The position numbers and the translations under genes were made by a program. Below, one piece after another: positions 34,701 through 46,774 of a DNA stretch of 64,000 bases (position 1 is its first letter; each line of letters begins with the position of its first letter). The notes beneath the pieces are model-generated. The model saw only the letters and a list, made by a program, of their open reading frames with translations, did no database searches and was not told the origin of the DNA. Source of the DNA: Anastrepha obliqua (taxonomy: Eukaryota; Arthropoda; Insecta; Diptera; Tephritidae); contig NC_072895.1 of assembly GCF_027943255.1 (NCBI RefSeq), positions 71,612,001 through 71,676,000 on the forward strand, given 5' to 3'.

Positions 34701-37700
34701 TTTTTAGTAAAAAATGGAAATGACATAAATAACCCAAACAAACTTTCAATTAAAATTAAACATAAATGTATATGTGTATGTGTAGATAGTTGAAAACTAA
34801 AATTGAAAATTGAACAAACACTGATCGGCACTCAAAACACTCATATTTAATGCTGTGCTCATCTTGTACCAATCAAAGTTTGTGTGCATGTATGTGTATG
34901 TTCATTGCATACATAAGCCGCACAATGGCAGCACATTTCTAGCTCGCAGAGTCCAACTATGTGCATGCCTATGATTTAGCAATGGCAGTCCAGGGCACAC
35001 TAAATTCATGAATATGCAAAATGTTTGAGGAAATTACGCTTGTGGTGCCAGCGATCTAATAATAGCATGCACGCGTACACGTATTGGATTTCGCCAAAAG
35101 CGCAGGATTCAGATCAGCACACCAGCAACACAATACACATTTGTGAACAGCGTTGATTACAAACATTTATAGGTATAAACGAAAGTGTCACATGCCATGC
35201 AATAGTCCGTGACTGTGGTTGGACACAAATGGGTAAGGCTGCTATTGAAATTGGAATGATAGCAGGTGTATACAGAAAAGGAGTGGTGTTTGGTAAATTA
35301 AAATCAATGCATGCCAAAAAAGTGCACTTTGGGAAATACACTGACATCAGCTATTGCCGGAGATTAAAAAAGTTTCTGCATCGTCGCTTATGTAGCCAAT
35401 TAAATTGAAGGCACTTTCAGCTTTTCGAAGAATTAGAAGAAATTTTCATCAATGCCATAAATTACTGAGCCAAAAATAAGCCTTAATAAAAATGTATTGA
35501 ATGCATTTCAGACTTTAAGTTAACGATAGAAAAAAATTACACTATTGTTTTCGCGCCTTAAAACTCATTTTCACATCTAATGTATAAAGTTCGTTTTACT
35601 TATTTACTGTTAAATTATACCACACTTTAAATATTCAGCTGATAAGCTATTCCTAACATTGAAACACATTTTCACGTATTTCCTTTTCTGATCTCGCCCT
35701 TAACATTAACTTTAATATCTGAGTTGATAAACTATGACTATTAAGGCTAGTCATAGTACACTTGGACTCCTTTTAGCCAATAAAATGAGTTTTCATAAAC
35801 TTATGAGTTTTCATAACAATTGCTTATTTTAAAATACCCTTTAACCCTTTCATTTTCTGATCTCACTTATAAAATAAGTGAGTGGCTGAGTCTGAGACCA
35901 GTTCATACTTTAAAGTTAATTTTTTTCGTTTGCTCAACTGCGTACAAAAATAAGTTTTCTTGTCAAAATAACTAAAATCAATTTCTTTGTTCGATTGTTT
36001 TCATGTCTGGTAATGCCAAGAAGTAAAGCCTGCTGTTAATTGTCTAGTAATTTTCACTTTACTTCATTTAATAGGCTATAAATGTGCATATAGCCCCGTT
36101 GGCTTTTAAGACAGCGAAAGTGAGTTTATAGAAATATTGAGTTGACTCATAATGCTATTAATGTTTACTTGGTAAAACGGCTCTTAAAGTGATAAAATTA
36201 ACAAAATAAATTGCTTACGAAAATATTTCTAGAAAAATCTAACAAACTATAGCACATTTTTCTGTAGTGCCTTAATAAATATAGCGCAGGAATTAATTGA
36301 AAAGTGTTGACATTTTATATGTATCTTATTGATTTTAATACTTTTTTAATGAAAATATTAAAAAAAAGAAGTTATTAAAAATCCATCAAATTGACTTACT
36401 TCAAACTTGCCAAACGCACGTACCATATAGCCCATTGCATGAAACTCGAGATTTTGAGATTTTTAGCAACATTTGTTGATTTATGTTTTTATTTGCTCAA
36501 AGCTTGAAAATTGTATTTATATGTTTTTGGAAGAGAATTAACTGTAAAAATTCATTAAAAACAAAGAAATTATTAAAAATATGAAGCAAACAAATTGTCA
36601 GAACTCATGAATAAGCTCCTGTACTATATGAAGTACTGTACTTAACTCTCAAATTCTCGAAAAGGTGAATTAAAACATTTTAAGAAATTAAAAAAACTTG
36701 TTTAGACAAGTTTTATCATAAAATAGAATATAATTGCGTATAAATTTTACTTAAACGGGAAGACTATTTTTTAATAATAAAACAAAACAAAACACTCTTT
36801 TCATTGCAAAGAAATTTGAGAACCACCATTTTTGAATGAAATTTATCAGCTAAGATCAAATGCAGCTCCAATTCGAAAAGACCAACCAAAAAATGGGAAT
36901 TTTTTATTCTAAGCATTTGAGTGGTAACTGTTATGAAATTGCAATCAAATTCAATAACTTAAAAATCAGCCAACAGCTGTTAGTTTATGCTTAAATATTC
37001 CATGCTTCATAACTTGCAACCCTAACAATTTGTTATCTCAGTTCAGTTCATAAAAAAATATGCAGATAGCTCATAAATTGTATGTCCGCACATAGCCATT
37101 GCCAAATACTTGTATGCATTTCAGAGTACGAGTAATTGCAGCAACATAAAGTGCGTCAAACCTGTCAAATAATTCAATAAAAATCATTTTTTGTAACATT
37201 GATAGTAAAAGTATATAACATGATGTTTTCACTCATACATACAAGCAGTTACGTTTATGCCACGAAGTGAATGCTCCTGCATTTGTTTTCCTTCTGCTTT
37301 GCTTTTGCATTGGATGTTATCCAAACGAACATGGATGGGGATGCGTGCCTTACGAAGTCAATGTGATTGTGTGTGGTGATGCAGCAGTATTTACTATTTG
37401 TAGCTTTTAAATTGCCACTTATACGAAAATTGGTAGTGATGCAGTACGCTTAAAGTATGCAATGATATGCAATGTGAAATCACTTAAAACGGGATAACAG
37501 TTGAGCAATGAACAGGGTGAATCATTGGTACATATTGAAAACTGAATATATAGGGCCATTAGCATGTAAAATTTTCTTTTTGAATCGGCTATAAAAAAAA
37601 AAACTAATCAATATCTTTTGAAACTTTTTTTTCATCTTGAAGATTGAACATTGTCATTTATGAATAAAAAATAATATCGTTCAAAGGACTGCCACGACTG

Positions 37701-40700
37701 GCTTTACAGTAGGCCCTTCGATCAACCCAATTTTTAAGCACATTTTCGATTGTTTGGGCTCCAATTTCATGAATGGCAACTTCGATTTCGTGTTTTAAAG
37801 CATCGATCGTATCTGGATGGTTCGCATAGCATTTGCCCTTAACGGCTCCCCACAAAAAGTAGTCCAACGGGCTTAAATCACAGCTCCGAGGCGGCCAATT
37901 GATATCGGAATTCGAAAACGGTAGCCAAAAGTTGGAGTGTAACTTTGGCAGTGTGACAAGTTGCACCGTCCTGTTGAAACCAAATGTCGTCCATGTCATC
38001 CTCTTTAATTTTTGGAAACAAAAACTCGTTGAGCATGTCATGGTAACGCTCACCATTTACTGTAACCGCGGAAGAATAAGAAGACTCACCACTTTGAAAA
38101 TAGGTTTTCAATATTTCCCAATTTTATTCAAGCGTATAGCGTCCCATTTCGTAAATGTCAAACCTTTAAGCAAATTATGAATACATTTGACATGTCATTT
38201 GTGTTACCATTCTCAAAAAAATAGGTGGTTCAAAAAGCAAACGCTATATGGCCCACCCTGTATTTAGTAATACTAGAAGTCATGTGCACTGTTTAATTGA
38301 ATCTAAGTGCTAAATTATCGAAATGCTCCCAGCAGTTATTTTATCTGAATTTCCATAAAACTCTCAACGTTTACTGATGAATAAATTTCTTCCGAATGCA
38401 ATTAATAATAATAATTTTTGATAATATATTTATTTAATACGCTTACCTTTTCTTTTCGCTACCCTTACAGCGTGGTAACCTCCGTTTCGGTAATACTCAA
38501 TGGTGATGAGCCAGAATTCACTGATGCCCTTGGCCACAAAGTGCCGAAGCCGCAGCCATCTCTTCAAGTAGCCAGCCCCATCGATCTTCTCAACCCTGAT
38601 CGCTATGAATTCTACACATTCGATGAGAATGGTGAGCTGGTGAAACGCCTTATGACAATGGAAGAAATACAGAGTATTGTGGCAAACGGGGATGGTGAAA
38701 ACTCATCCATTATACAGCATGTGCCCATAGATGATCGTGAACCGGAAAAGAATGTCCAAGACATAGTTGATAGTGTGCAGAATGTTTTGAATAAGGAAGT
38801 GGAATCGAACAAGAATATATCTAAAGATGCACTGCCTATTTTGGATACACCCGATGTGTCCTCATCATGGTCAATGATTTTACCGGCGATTTTTGGTAAT
38901 GGCGGCGGCAGTGATATTTTCCCACAACAGAAACCCCAACAAATCGTCATGACACCAGACTCAGAATTGCTTGAGACCTCAACGAGTGTAGTGTCCAACA
39001 CGCATGCCACGAAACGTCCGAAGCCGAACAAACGTAAGCCAGGTCAAAAACGTAAGCCAACTACACCGGCGCCCACGACTACATCCACAGCAATCACACC
39101 ACAAGTTGTACAAGAGGAATTAGATCCTCATGAGTCTGTCTATACCGGAATGCAACAGTATCAAAATGTGGCTGCAAATATGCAACACTTTGACGGCTTC
39201 TCGCAGCTTCAAATGCAACCTATCTATCACAAGCTACCCGAATATACACAAATGGACACCACCACACGACGTGTTTTCGTCAACAACCAAGAAATAATAC
39301 AAAGTGTAGCTACAGTACGCCCCATAGTGGCAGAAGATAAGGTCGAATTGGAAGAAAGCTATGGCAAGAGGCCACCTGTGGTCGTGCACAAGCGTCCAGT
39401 GGCACCGCATCGTCATAAGACGCCGAACGGCGGTGGGGGTTCAAGTACGACCAAGAAGCCAGTAGGTGCGCACAATAAGCAGAAGATAAAGAAGAAGCCG
39501 TCTACAACGACAACAACAACAACACCGGTACCGACCACCACCTCAACTACGACAACAACCACTACACCTGAGCCGACCACCACAGCATCTACCACTACAA
39601 CAACTACAACTACCACAACAACTACAACTACACCAGCACCTACCACAACAACAACCACTACAACAACACCAGCGCCCACAACTACGACACCTGCACCCAC
39701 TACAACAACCACGACCACACAGAAGCCAACCGCACCTAAAAAGAAAAAGAAGAAGCCGACACGTCAGCCAGTACCAGGCACTGGCAAACCACATCCAGCT
39801 GGTGAGAAACGTAAACCAGCTACTGGCAAGCCACGCCCTACTAGTGTTACCCAGCACAACGCACACAAGCACCAACAAGCCGGCAATGGAGAGCATACTG
39901 GCGACAAGCATCATCCAGCCGCCGACGTGCCCGAGCCCGCACCCACGACCATCGAGCCAGCAATCAGTAAACACAATAACACGCTGAGCCACAAACCGAA
40001 TAGAACGCGCCCACGTCCACACAAAAAACCAATTCCCTCAACTACTACCACTACAACCACCACACCAGTACCAACAACAACCACAACTTCAACTACTACT
40101 ACAACAACAACGACTACTCCAGCGCCCACTACCACTACAACGACTACAACAACAAAAGCACCTACCACCACTACAAGTACAGAAAATACATTGGTCGTAG
40201 AACATTTCCCAGGTTATCATCCAATACACGTCAAACCTTCACATGCCAATAAGCGTCCTGGTGTATCCGTTTATCCAGTGCCCGACTACAAACCCGAAGC
40301 GCTTGAAGCGCAAGAGGCCGCTGTTGAGTCCGACACTGCTGATTATGGGCAATTCAAGCGTAAACCTTTACCATCACTTGCACAAATTCAGCAGCAGCAC
40401 CACAAACCGGCTGACAAACCAATATTATTAGAAGATCAAAACACACTGTCTTCATTCGATCAAATTATGGAGTCTCTTAAAGAGGAGCTGACGCACAAGA
40501 CGGAAACAGATATAAATGAGTCAAGCGCTTCCGAAACGCGACCTGTGACGGACACACCTTTGGAGGCACCAATAACTGAAGCACCATTATTCGCGTCCGT
40601 CGATAGTAGCTCAGTCGCACATTCAGGTGCAAACGTAGAGCAAGCAGAAAACATAGCAATACACCCGCAATTCGCCAATACTATGAGGCCACCAACCGTG

Positions 40701-43700
40701 GTGGCAACAGCTGAAGAGGCAACGAAGAAAACTACTACACAGGCTATATTAGATAATGATGCAAGTCAAGAGCAGATCGAGCAGGAGATATCGGATAGCA
40801 CAAATATTTCAGAGTATTCAATCGAGGAAAAAGAACCTATTGAAAGGGAACCAGGTACCGTGGACAATCTTGAAAACCAGGAAACTGATAAGAATGGTGG
40901 AGATTTGTCACATGTCGTTAAATTTGAACCACTTTACGCTGATGTTCAGGAACCAATTGTTACGGAAGTAACAACAGTTTCGTCCCTCGTTGAAGATGAC
41001 ACAACTGTAGTGGAAGTGATCGATGAAGTGGACGTGCAAACGGTACATTCTAGTACGCCATTAGCAGGAGGCAGTAGCACTGAATACCACGCACCACCAA
41101 TAATGCATTCGCCAGTTACACAGAAGGTTGCGGCTATGATTGCAGAAGATAGTTCATCTACAGAACCGCCGCCACAGGTAGCGGATCTAAAGCCACACTT
41201 GAACATGGATATACTTAAACCGATGGATCAAATAAACATGTCTGACTTCCAAACGCAGGCGGCCACAGTGGCTTCGACGCTGGTGGATGGCACAAACACA
41301 ATTGCTTCCGATCCACTCATGAATACCAACGAGACGCGCAGTGAAATTGATTTTCTGATGTCCGATGTTATACAACAAATAACTGGGCAAAAAATTGATT
41401 CAGATCGGCCTGATCCCATAGAAGATGGCAACCGATTAACGAACTTTGCGCAATTAAACTCATCCTTCTTGCTAAAACCATCTCAGTCAGCGATGGAACA
41501 AAGTAATGTAGACGACAGTTTACCGGCTTATGGAGGCATAACAATTACTAGTAGTGCAACAATTCCATCCCCTGCTAAAGTGTCTGCGGAAGTGGTTAGT
41601 GTAAAACCGATGTTGGTACCAACCCCAGAACCACTCAGCGAGGCAGAATATGAACAGACAACTGAGATCGACACTACAACAGAATATACTGAGACATATA
41701 CTCCACAAGAAGATGTTAAAATAGAGGCGGAGAAAACGGATGGCAAACTAGATAGTACAGAAAACCTCGAGAAGGAACACAAGGCTGAACTATCAATGGA
41801 AAACACAGAAAAAGAGGAGACTGAGCATGCGCCTGAAATACAACAAGAAATACTCGATAAGAATGAAGCGGAATATAGTGACCAAACACAACTCGATGCT
41901 TCCGAGAAATACGAAGTAGAACAAAACGTGCCAACACAAGCGAACAGTATCGAAAAGGAAGAAATGGAACATAACACGCAAAAACAAGACATAGTGGAAC
42001 ATAAAACTGAGCTTCAACCGGAGAGTTCCGAAAAATACAAAGTGGGAGATAAGCCTTTAATACAAATTGTTAGTCCAGAAGAAGACAAAGTTGTGGCGCC
42101 TATATCGGAAGAAGTTGCGCAAGAAACCACCACAGTGGAAGTTCTAATACCATCTTTGTCACATATTTATGAAACACAACAACAAGAATTCGGAGATAAA
42201 GAAGCCTTATATAGTGCAGAGAAGGGAAAAGAGCCTACCCAATCCGACGTAACTCAAACACAACAAAGTAATATGTCTTCGGAGCCACTTAATGAATCAG
42301 AGACAATTTTAATGGAAGAGCAGATGAGTGCCGAAGGAAGTAACGAAGAGAAGAAAGAAGAAATGACAAGTGCCGAAGTGATTATTACGGAAATAGAGAA
42401 GACGAATGAAACAGAAATGGAAAAGCCTAGCAAACAGAACGGTAGTGGGGAAAACCCTTCGCAAGCGGAATTTTCTGAAACTACGGAAGAATTTACTGCA
42501 CAAACTGAGACCAATTTAATGGATGAAGTAACAGAAAAATTTATGACTGAGAAGGAAAAACCCACTGAGGAACAGAGCTCGGCTGAGGCACTTGAAGAAA
42601 CTACTAGTGAAGTGGAGGTAGATAATAAACTCGAAATACAGGCAATGCAATCTACAGAGGTGCCCAATGAAACTAAAGAAACACAGACAAATCATTCAAA
42701 GGAAGAAGTAGAGGATCAAGCAAATCTTCAAAACGAAAGTATTGAAGAAGATGCCAGTGAGTCGAATAAAAGTGACACAGTAGAGGCTGTTAGTCTTGCA
42801 AGTGAAAATAATTTTAGCGAAAAAGATGCCAGTGAAAAAGGGCCGACCGAAAGTTTCACAAATGAAACCACTAAAACAGACTCAGAAGACACTAATGAAA
42901 AAGAAAGCAAAGAGAAAGAGTCCTTAGAAAAGGATCAAACCAGCGATCACATTGTCACAATCTCTGCGGATATTAACGATATTGTTGCTGAGGAAACCAA
43001 TTATTCTGTAACAAAACCAGATTCCACGGAATCATACGACAGTTCAACAGAAAAAGAAACTACTGCTATGGAAGAAGATAATGTGACGAATGATGCAAAT
43101 TTGCAACTTCAACACACCAAAGTACCAACAACAGAAAAGTACGTAACAACTGAAGAAGAAGAAGCAAGCAGTGAAGCAATTGAAATTGAAGTGACAACAA
43201 ACCAGTCAGTCGATCAAAGTATTACATCTGAAAAGGTTACGTCAGCAGATGAGAATGAAGATGCAGAACCAGAAGCTGCTACAGATGTTACCATTATGAT
43301 TTCAGATGAGATAGATAGTACGGAATCTGATGAAGATCCTTACATTAAACTTGGGGAGTCTACCACAAAATACCCTGTAAAGCCAATTAAGGAAGATGAT
43401 AATGGTATGGATGCAGAAGAAGACTCATCAAGTGCTGAAGAAACCGACATTGAGGTTACAGCGCCAACCTTACCACAGGTAATACAGTTAGCTGTGTCGG
43501 AACCGACGGTGCAGGATAGAGAGCAGGTCAACGAAGAGTCCGCAGAGGAGACAGAGCCGCCAAAATCTGCCGAAGTGGCACCACCAAAATTAGCTGACGG
43601 AGAGAGTGGAGTGACGATGGAAGTCATTACAACCAAACCAGAAATTGAAGAAAATACATCCCAGGAGGCGGAATTGCCTGAAACCACTGAACATATACCA

Positions 43701-45620
43701 ATCGAACAAACAAGCAAACCTATTCAAACATCTGTTACCCAACAACGCCCGCAAATATCACAACTCAACTACAACTACCGTCCTGATCCACAAAATCCGC
43801 TGGATGCAGGCGACCAAACCACTTATATCATACCGAAATTCCCCACAATTCCAGTTCTCGCTGCATTATCAACACCCATGGGCGGTGTGGCTTCTTCCAC
43901 ATCCACCAGTTCCACCACTTCGACTTCCACTACTACTACAACTACAACTTCTACCCCCAAACCCACACCCACAACCACAAAGCGCGTACACACGCTGAAA
44001 CCCGTCTCGTACTATAATAAACAATCTGGCATAAATGCGGCAAAACCAGCCGAACCCACTAAAATTATACCCTACGCAGCCAGTACTACCCAGCAGCGTC
44101 CTATGCAGCGACCAGCACAACTGAACAACTTGATGGCCACCTCCACACAGGCAACTCGGCCACCAGTTAAAATGGAACCCAGTCCTTCCAACTCGAAGGG
44201 ACTCGAAGCATCTATAACCAACTTAGACGAAGATCTGCAATCCTTTGTCAAACTCTGCAATGAATTGGCATTTAGTTATTGGAAGTCCATTACATCGGAA
44301 AAGATTAGTTCTGCACGCAGTTTGGTGGTATCACCATTTGCGCTAACCTCGATGCTTTCAATGGTTTTCCTGGGTGCACGTGGCAGCACATCTGGCGAAA
44401 TGAATGAAGTACTCAAATTGGATGACATGGTCACCTTCAATCCACATTTAGTTTTCAGAAATATTACCGATTCAGTGGAACATGCCACTGATAGCGACAT
44501 TGCGACAACAGCATTCGTGCGCGAGATATTCAGTGATCGCGCAAATGGCAAAATACTGCAATTCTTCAAGGAGAAGACCCAACAATTCTATTCGGGCCAT
44601 GTAGAGGAAGTGAATTTCCATGTGGTCAACGATGTAATACGTCGCCGTACAAATTTGCTCGTTAAACGCCATACAATGGGCAAAGTGTTGGAATATTTAC
44701 GCACAAATAGTCTTTGGGTTAACGGACCGCTGGCGACCATTTCTGCTAATCTTTTCCAAACAGACTGCAAACGCGGCTCTACACAATTGACAGATGGCGA
44801 AATGTTCTTCCAAGTGCATCCATCGGTGCGGCAACGTCGTCTAATACCTATTCCTGCTGTTTTGTACAAGAGCGGTTTCACCGCTGGCTATGAGCCCAAT
44901 TTGGATTCAACAATTGTAGCATTCGGCAGCATTCAAGATACCGTAAGCATAGTTTATGTTATGCCCGGCCATCAGAGCACACTTTCGCCAGCAGAGAGTT
45001 TGGAGCGACTTGAGCGTGAGCTTGTGGAACAGGCCTTTAGCAAGAATGCTTGGAGTAAAATACTCACCTCGTTGATGGACCGTCCAGGCATGGAGGTGCA
45101 ACTGCCACGTTTCTCGCATAGATCTTTCGTAAATGCTTCACTAGGCTTACAGAAAATGGGGCTGAAAGGACTTTTTAAGTCAGATTACGCCGATTTGCGT
45201 GGCCTTACTGGCTCTTCCAATCGTGACATTTATCTCTCCGATGTCATACAAATCAATACCTTCAGCACTTGTGGTGAGGAGAAGATTGCTGATCATCATC
45301 ACGTGGAAATGTATCCAGCACCACCGCTGCGTAAACGGAACAAAGACCTCGGAGCTAATGACGATGGTGCCTACGATTCATCCGAAGCTGTTATCGATTT
45401 CGGCTCGCTGGTACATGACTCTGCGCTGGGACGTGGATTCTATGACGATTTACTAGATCCCAAATATCTTGAGCTGCCACTATCGTTGCGACCACGACAA
45501 GCACGCGTACCCGATGCGCCACGACTACGTTTCGACAAACCATTCCTGTATTTTGTGCGCCACAACCCAACCGGTATTATACTCTTCATGGGACGATTCA
45601 ACCCACGACTACTGCCATGA
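31083..45620 (+). CDS. Giant secreted mucin-like protein with C-terminal serpin domain (two exons)
   Basis: The coding sequence joins 31083-31705 to 38471-45620, giving 2590 residues. The phase-2 junction makes a Ser codon (AG+C), and both splice sites fit (CCAG|GTGAGT and TTACAG|C). The order is: signal peptide (about 1-21, hydrophobic LWLLTAAALLTV, ending TRA/AHV); Ser/Thr-rich stretch (about 90-180); basic Thr/Pro tracts (about 552-626 and 731-779) typical of O-glycosylated mucins; an acidic Glu/Ser/Thr region (about 975-1950); a third Ser/Thr tract (about 2019-2046); and a serpin domain (about 2126-2590). The serpin has SLVVSPFALTSMLSMVFLGA, TNSLWVNG, VYVMPG and the C-terminal signature FDKPFLYFV. 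The hinge lacks the small-residue run needed for loop insertion, and the loop is expanded. A long non-inhibitory fly serpin such as Drosophila Spn100A might be the relative, but this was not verified. Role unknown; extracellular location inferred. Confidence 0.93.
37551..38260 (-). mobile_element. Internally deleted DD41D mariner relic in the intron
   Basis: The right end (reverse complement of 38234-38260) begins CAGGGTGGGCCATATAGCGT and is followed by TA. The left end near 37551 (TAGGGCCATTAGCATG) is a decayed version with a short deletion. Only the C-terminal half of the transposase remains, so the first catalytic region and the DNA-binding region are gone. Confidence 0.78.
37661..38100 (-). 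pseudogene. DD41D transposase C-terminal fragment
   Basis: Two overlapping minus-strand frames give VTVNGERYHDMLNEFLFPKI and IWFQQDGATCHTAKVTLQLL, then, after a frameshift near 37920, INWPPRSCDLSPLDYFLWG, KGKCYANHPDTIDALKHEIE and a C-terminus ending SPLNDIIFYS. The second and third catalytic Asp motifs are present but out of frame with each other. The N-terminal half is absent. Confidence 0.83.
39500..40185 (+). repeat. Coding ACN (Thr) repeat tracts
   Basis: Two stretches (39500-39726 and 40040-40185) consist mostly of ACA/ACT/ACC triplets with regular CCA-GCR-CC interruptions, giving PAPTTTT-type units. The mixed synonymous Thr codons mean the DNA is not a pure microsatellite. Antisense open frames across this stretch (poly-Val) are shadows. 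Confidence 0.88.
44222..45617 (+). other. Serpin domain (about residues 2126-2590)
   Basis: The domain begins LDEDLQSFVKLCNELAFSYW and ends GRFNPRLLP. Helix B/strand 6B (SPFALTSMLSMVFLGARGST), the breach/shutter-type SLWVNG, strand s3C-like PIPAVLYKSGFTAGY and the s4B/s5B signature (LRFDKPFLYFV, TGIILFMGRFNP) are all present. The domain is about 465 residues, against about 370-400 for a usual serpin; most of the extra length lies between strand 5A (QINTFSTCG) and the signature, the position of the reactive loop. That segment is rich in charged residues and holds a basic KRNK site. Confidence 0.9.
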
Positions 45621-46730
45621 AGGATTTATGCTGATAGCAGCCATTCGTCAAGCTGTAGGTGCATGCGCGAATTTTGACGACTCAGAAGACTAAAAGAACG
45701 TTAAAAGAAAAGAAACTAAATTGAAGATGCTATGCAATTAATTTTATTTTATGGCATTTCAATATGATTTGTATGAAAATTTTAATGCCCGCGTGTCTGG
45801 TAACGTCACATTCGCATTTTGTTTGCCTATATGCGAAGATAAGCCAAACTTACATTTTTGTTTAGCGAATATTTTCGTAAGTTGAACGAATTTTTAGTGA
45901 AATTTTTTTTTTTAATATTTCGAATATTTTATTTTATTTGAACGGTTTTATTTTGAACAGTTAGCATTTAGATTCAAATAAATTATATTTAATTTGAATG
46001 TAGTACCGCACGACGAAGGTACCGTTGGCGAGAATTGTTTTTGTTGTGCCTTAATCACGAATCACCCACACCCGCATCCGCTCCCGCAGCAGCATCCACA
46101 CTACTTGTACACGTGCACACATACACACACCCACACACGAGTGATGGTTTTTGTGCACGGGTCATTTGGATTCGAGATTGATGCGCTACATGCAACTTGA
46201 GATATTTGTACGCTATACTAAATATTACTTTTAGGTTACGAAATATAATAATTTTTCTATGCAACTTATTGTTAACATAAACTCTGTTTTTTTGTTTTTA
46301 TTTTTAATTCTGGATTTTATTATTTTTATAGTATTTGTATTATCGAAACACACACTAAACTAACTACTTTCATTTCATTAACTCAAACTTATTGCATGAA
46401 TTACAAAGCTGCGAACACATAAAAATATTTTATTATTTATAAAACGATGAAGTACGAAATAATGGTTTCTGTTTCGCTGATATACGTAGTAAAAGTTATA
46501 GCATATACATACATATATACACACGCATATGTATATACATACATTTAAGAGGCATATTTGAGAGTGTTTTGTCCATAAGTAATCATATATTTAAATACGA
46601 AATTAAATGTACGTCGTTAAAAGAAGTTACAAATAAACAACAAATATTATTTAAAATAGTTATGGTAGGTTTAATTATTTTTGTAAAGCGCTTTTTATTT
46701 TTTATTTATTTTTTTTTTTTTTTCATAGGC
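45621..46730. other. 3' untranslated and downstream region of the serpin gene
   Basis: AT-rich, with no further coding signal. It contains CA/TG dinucleotide-like runs near 46115-46135 and TATA/CATA runs near 46505-46550. Candidate polyadenylation signals are present. Confidence 0.6.
45977..45982 (+). terminator. Candidate polyadenylation signal (AATAAA)
   Basis: This is the first canonical AATAAA seen downstream of the serpin stop codon, about 357 bases after it. A second lies at 46632-46637. AATAAA occurs by chance in AT-rich DNA, so the used site is unknown. Confidence 0.4.
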
Positions 46731-46769
46731 GTTGTGGTAGCCCACTACCCTCAAGCGACCTTCTGAAAC
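46702..46769 (+). mobile_element. T-run plus SINE-body block shared with 8.5 kb
   Basis: A T-rich run (46702-46723) is followed by GTTGTGGTAGCCCACTACCC at 46731-46750, continuing to 46769. The 39 bases match the minus strand of 8491-8529 at 33 positions, in the same order after a T-rich spacer. It is probably a 5'-truncated SINE of the second body type, or alternatively the shared 3' region of a LINE. Confidence 0.5.
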
Positions 46770-46774
46770 TAGGC

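Larger units (their letters stand above)
31706..38470 (+). other. Intron of the mucin-serpin gene (6765 bp)
   Basis: It begins GTGAGTGTGA and ends with a pyrimidine-rich tract and CTTACAG. The reading frames on either side join in phase. It is AT-rich with no internal exon recognised. The only element identified is the internally deleted DD41D relic at 37551-38260, close to the 3' splice site. Alternative exons cannot be excluded. Confidence 0.85.
38471..45620 (+). other. Exon 2: mucin tracts, acidic region and entire serpin domain in one exon
   Basis: The 7150 bp exon is open throughout. It starts VVTSVSVILNGDEPEFTDAL after the junction Ser and stops with TGA at 45618-45620. Holding the whole serpin fold without an intron is notable. 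Codon use is mixed, with no sign of decay, and the frame stays open through long repeats, which argues for selection. Confidence 0.92.

Noticed and set aside
35114..35347. 77-residue minus-strand frame in the intron
   Set aside because: No recognisable domain and no splice support; probably chance.
38418..38470. Start of the large frame at 38418 as the true N-terminus
   Set aside because: This upstream part (MIIYLFNTLTFSF...) lies in the polypyrimidine tract and intron end. The acceptor at 38470 and the phase match with exon 1 make a spliced start far more likely.
39413..40171. Long minus-strand frames rich in Val/Gly opposite the serpin exon
   Set aside because: They are antisense shadows of the ACN (Thr) repeats in exon 2; no start context, splice sites or domains support them.
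31083..45620. Serpin as a classical protease inhibitor
   Set aside because: The hinge lacks the conserved small residues and the loop segment is far too long, so inhibitory function is not supported by sequence.
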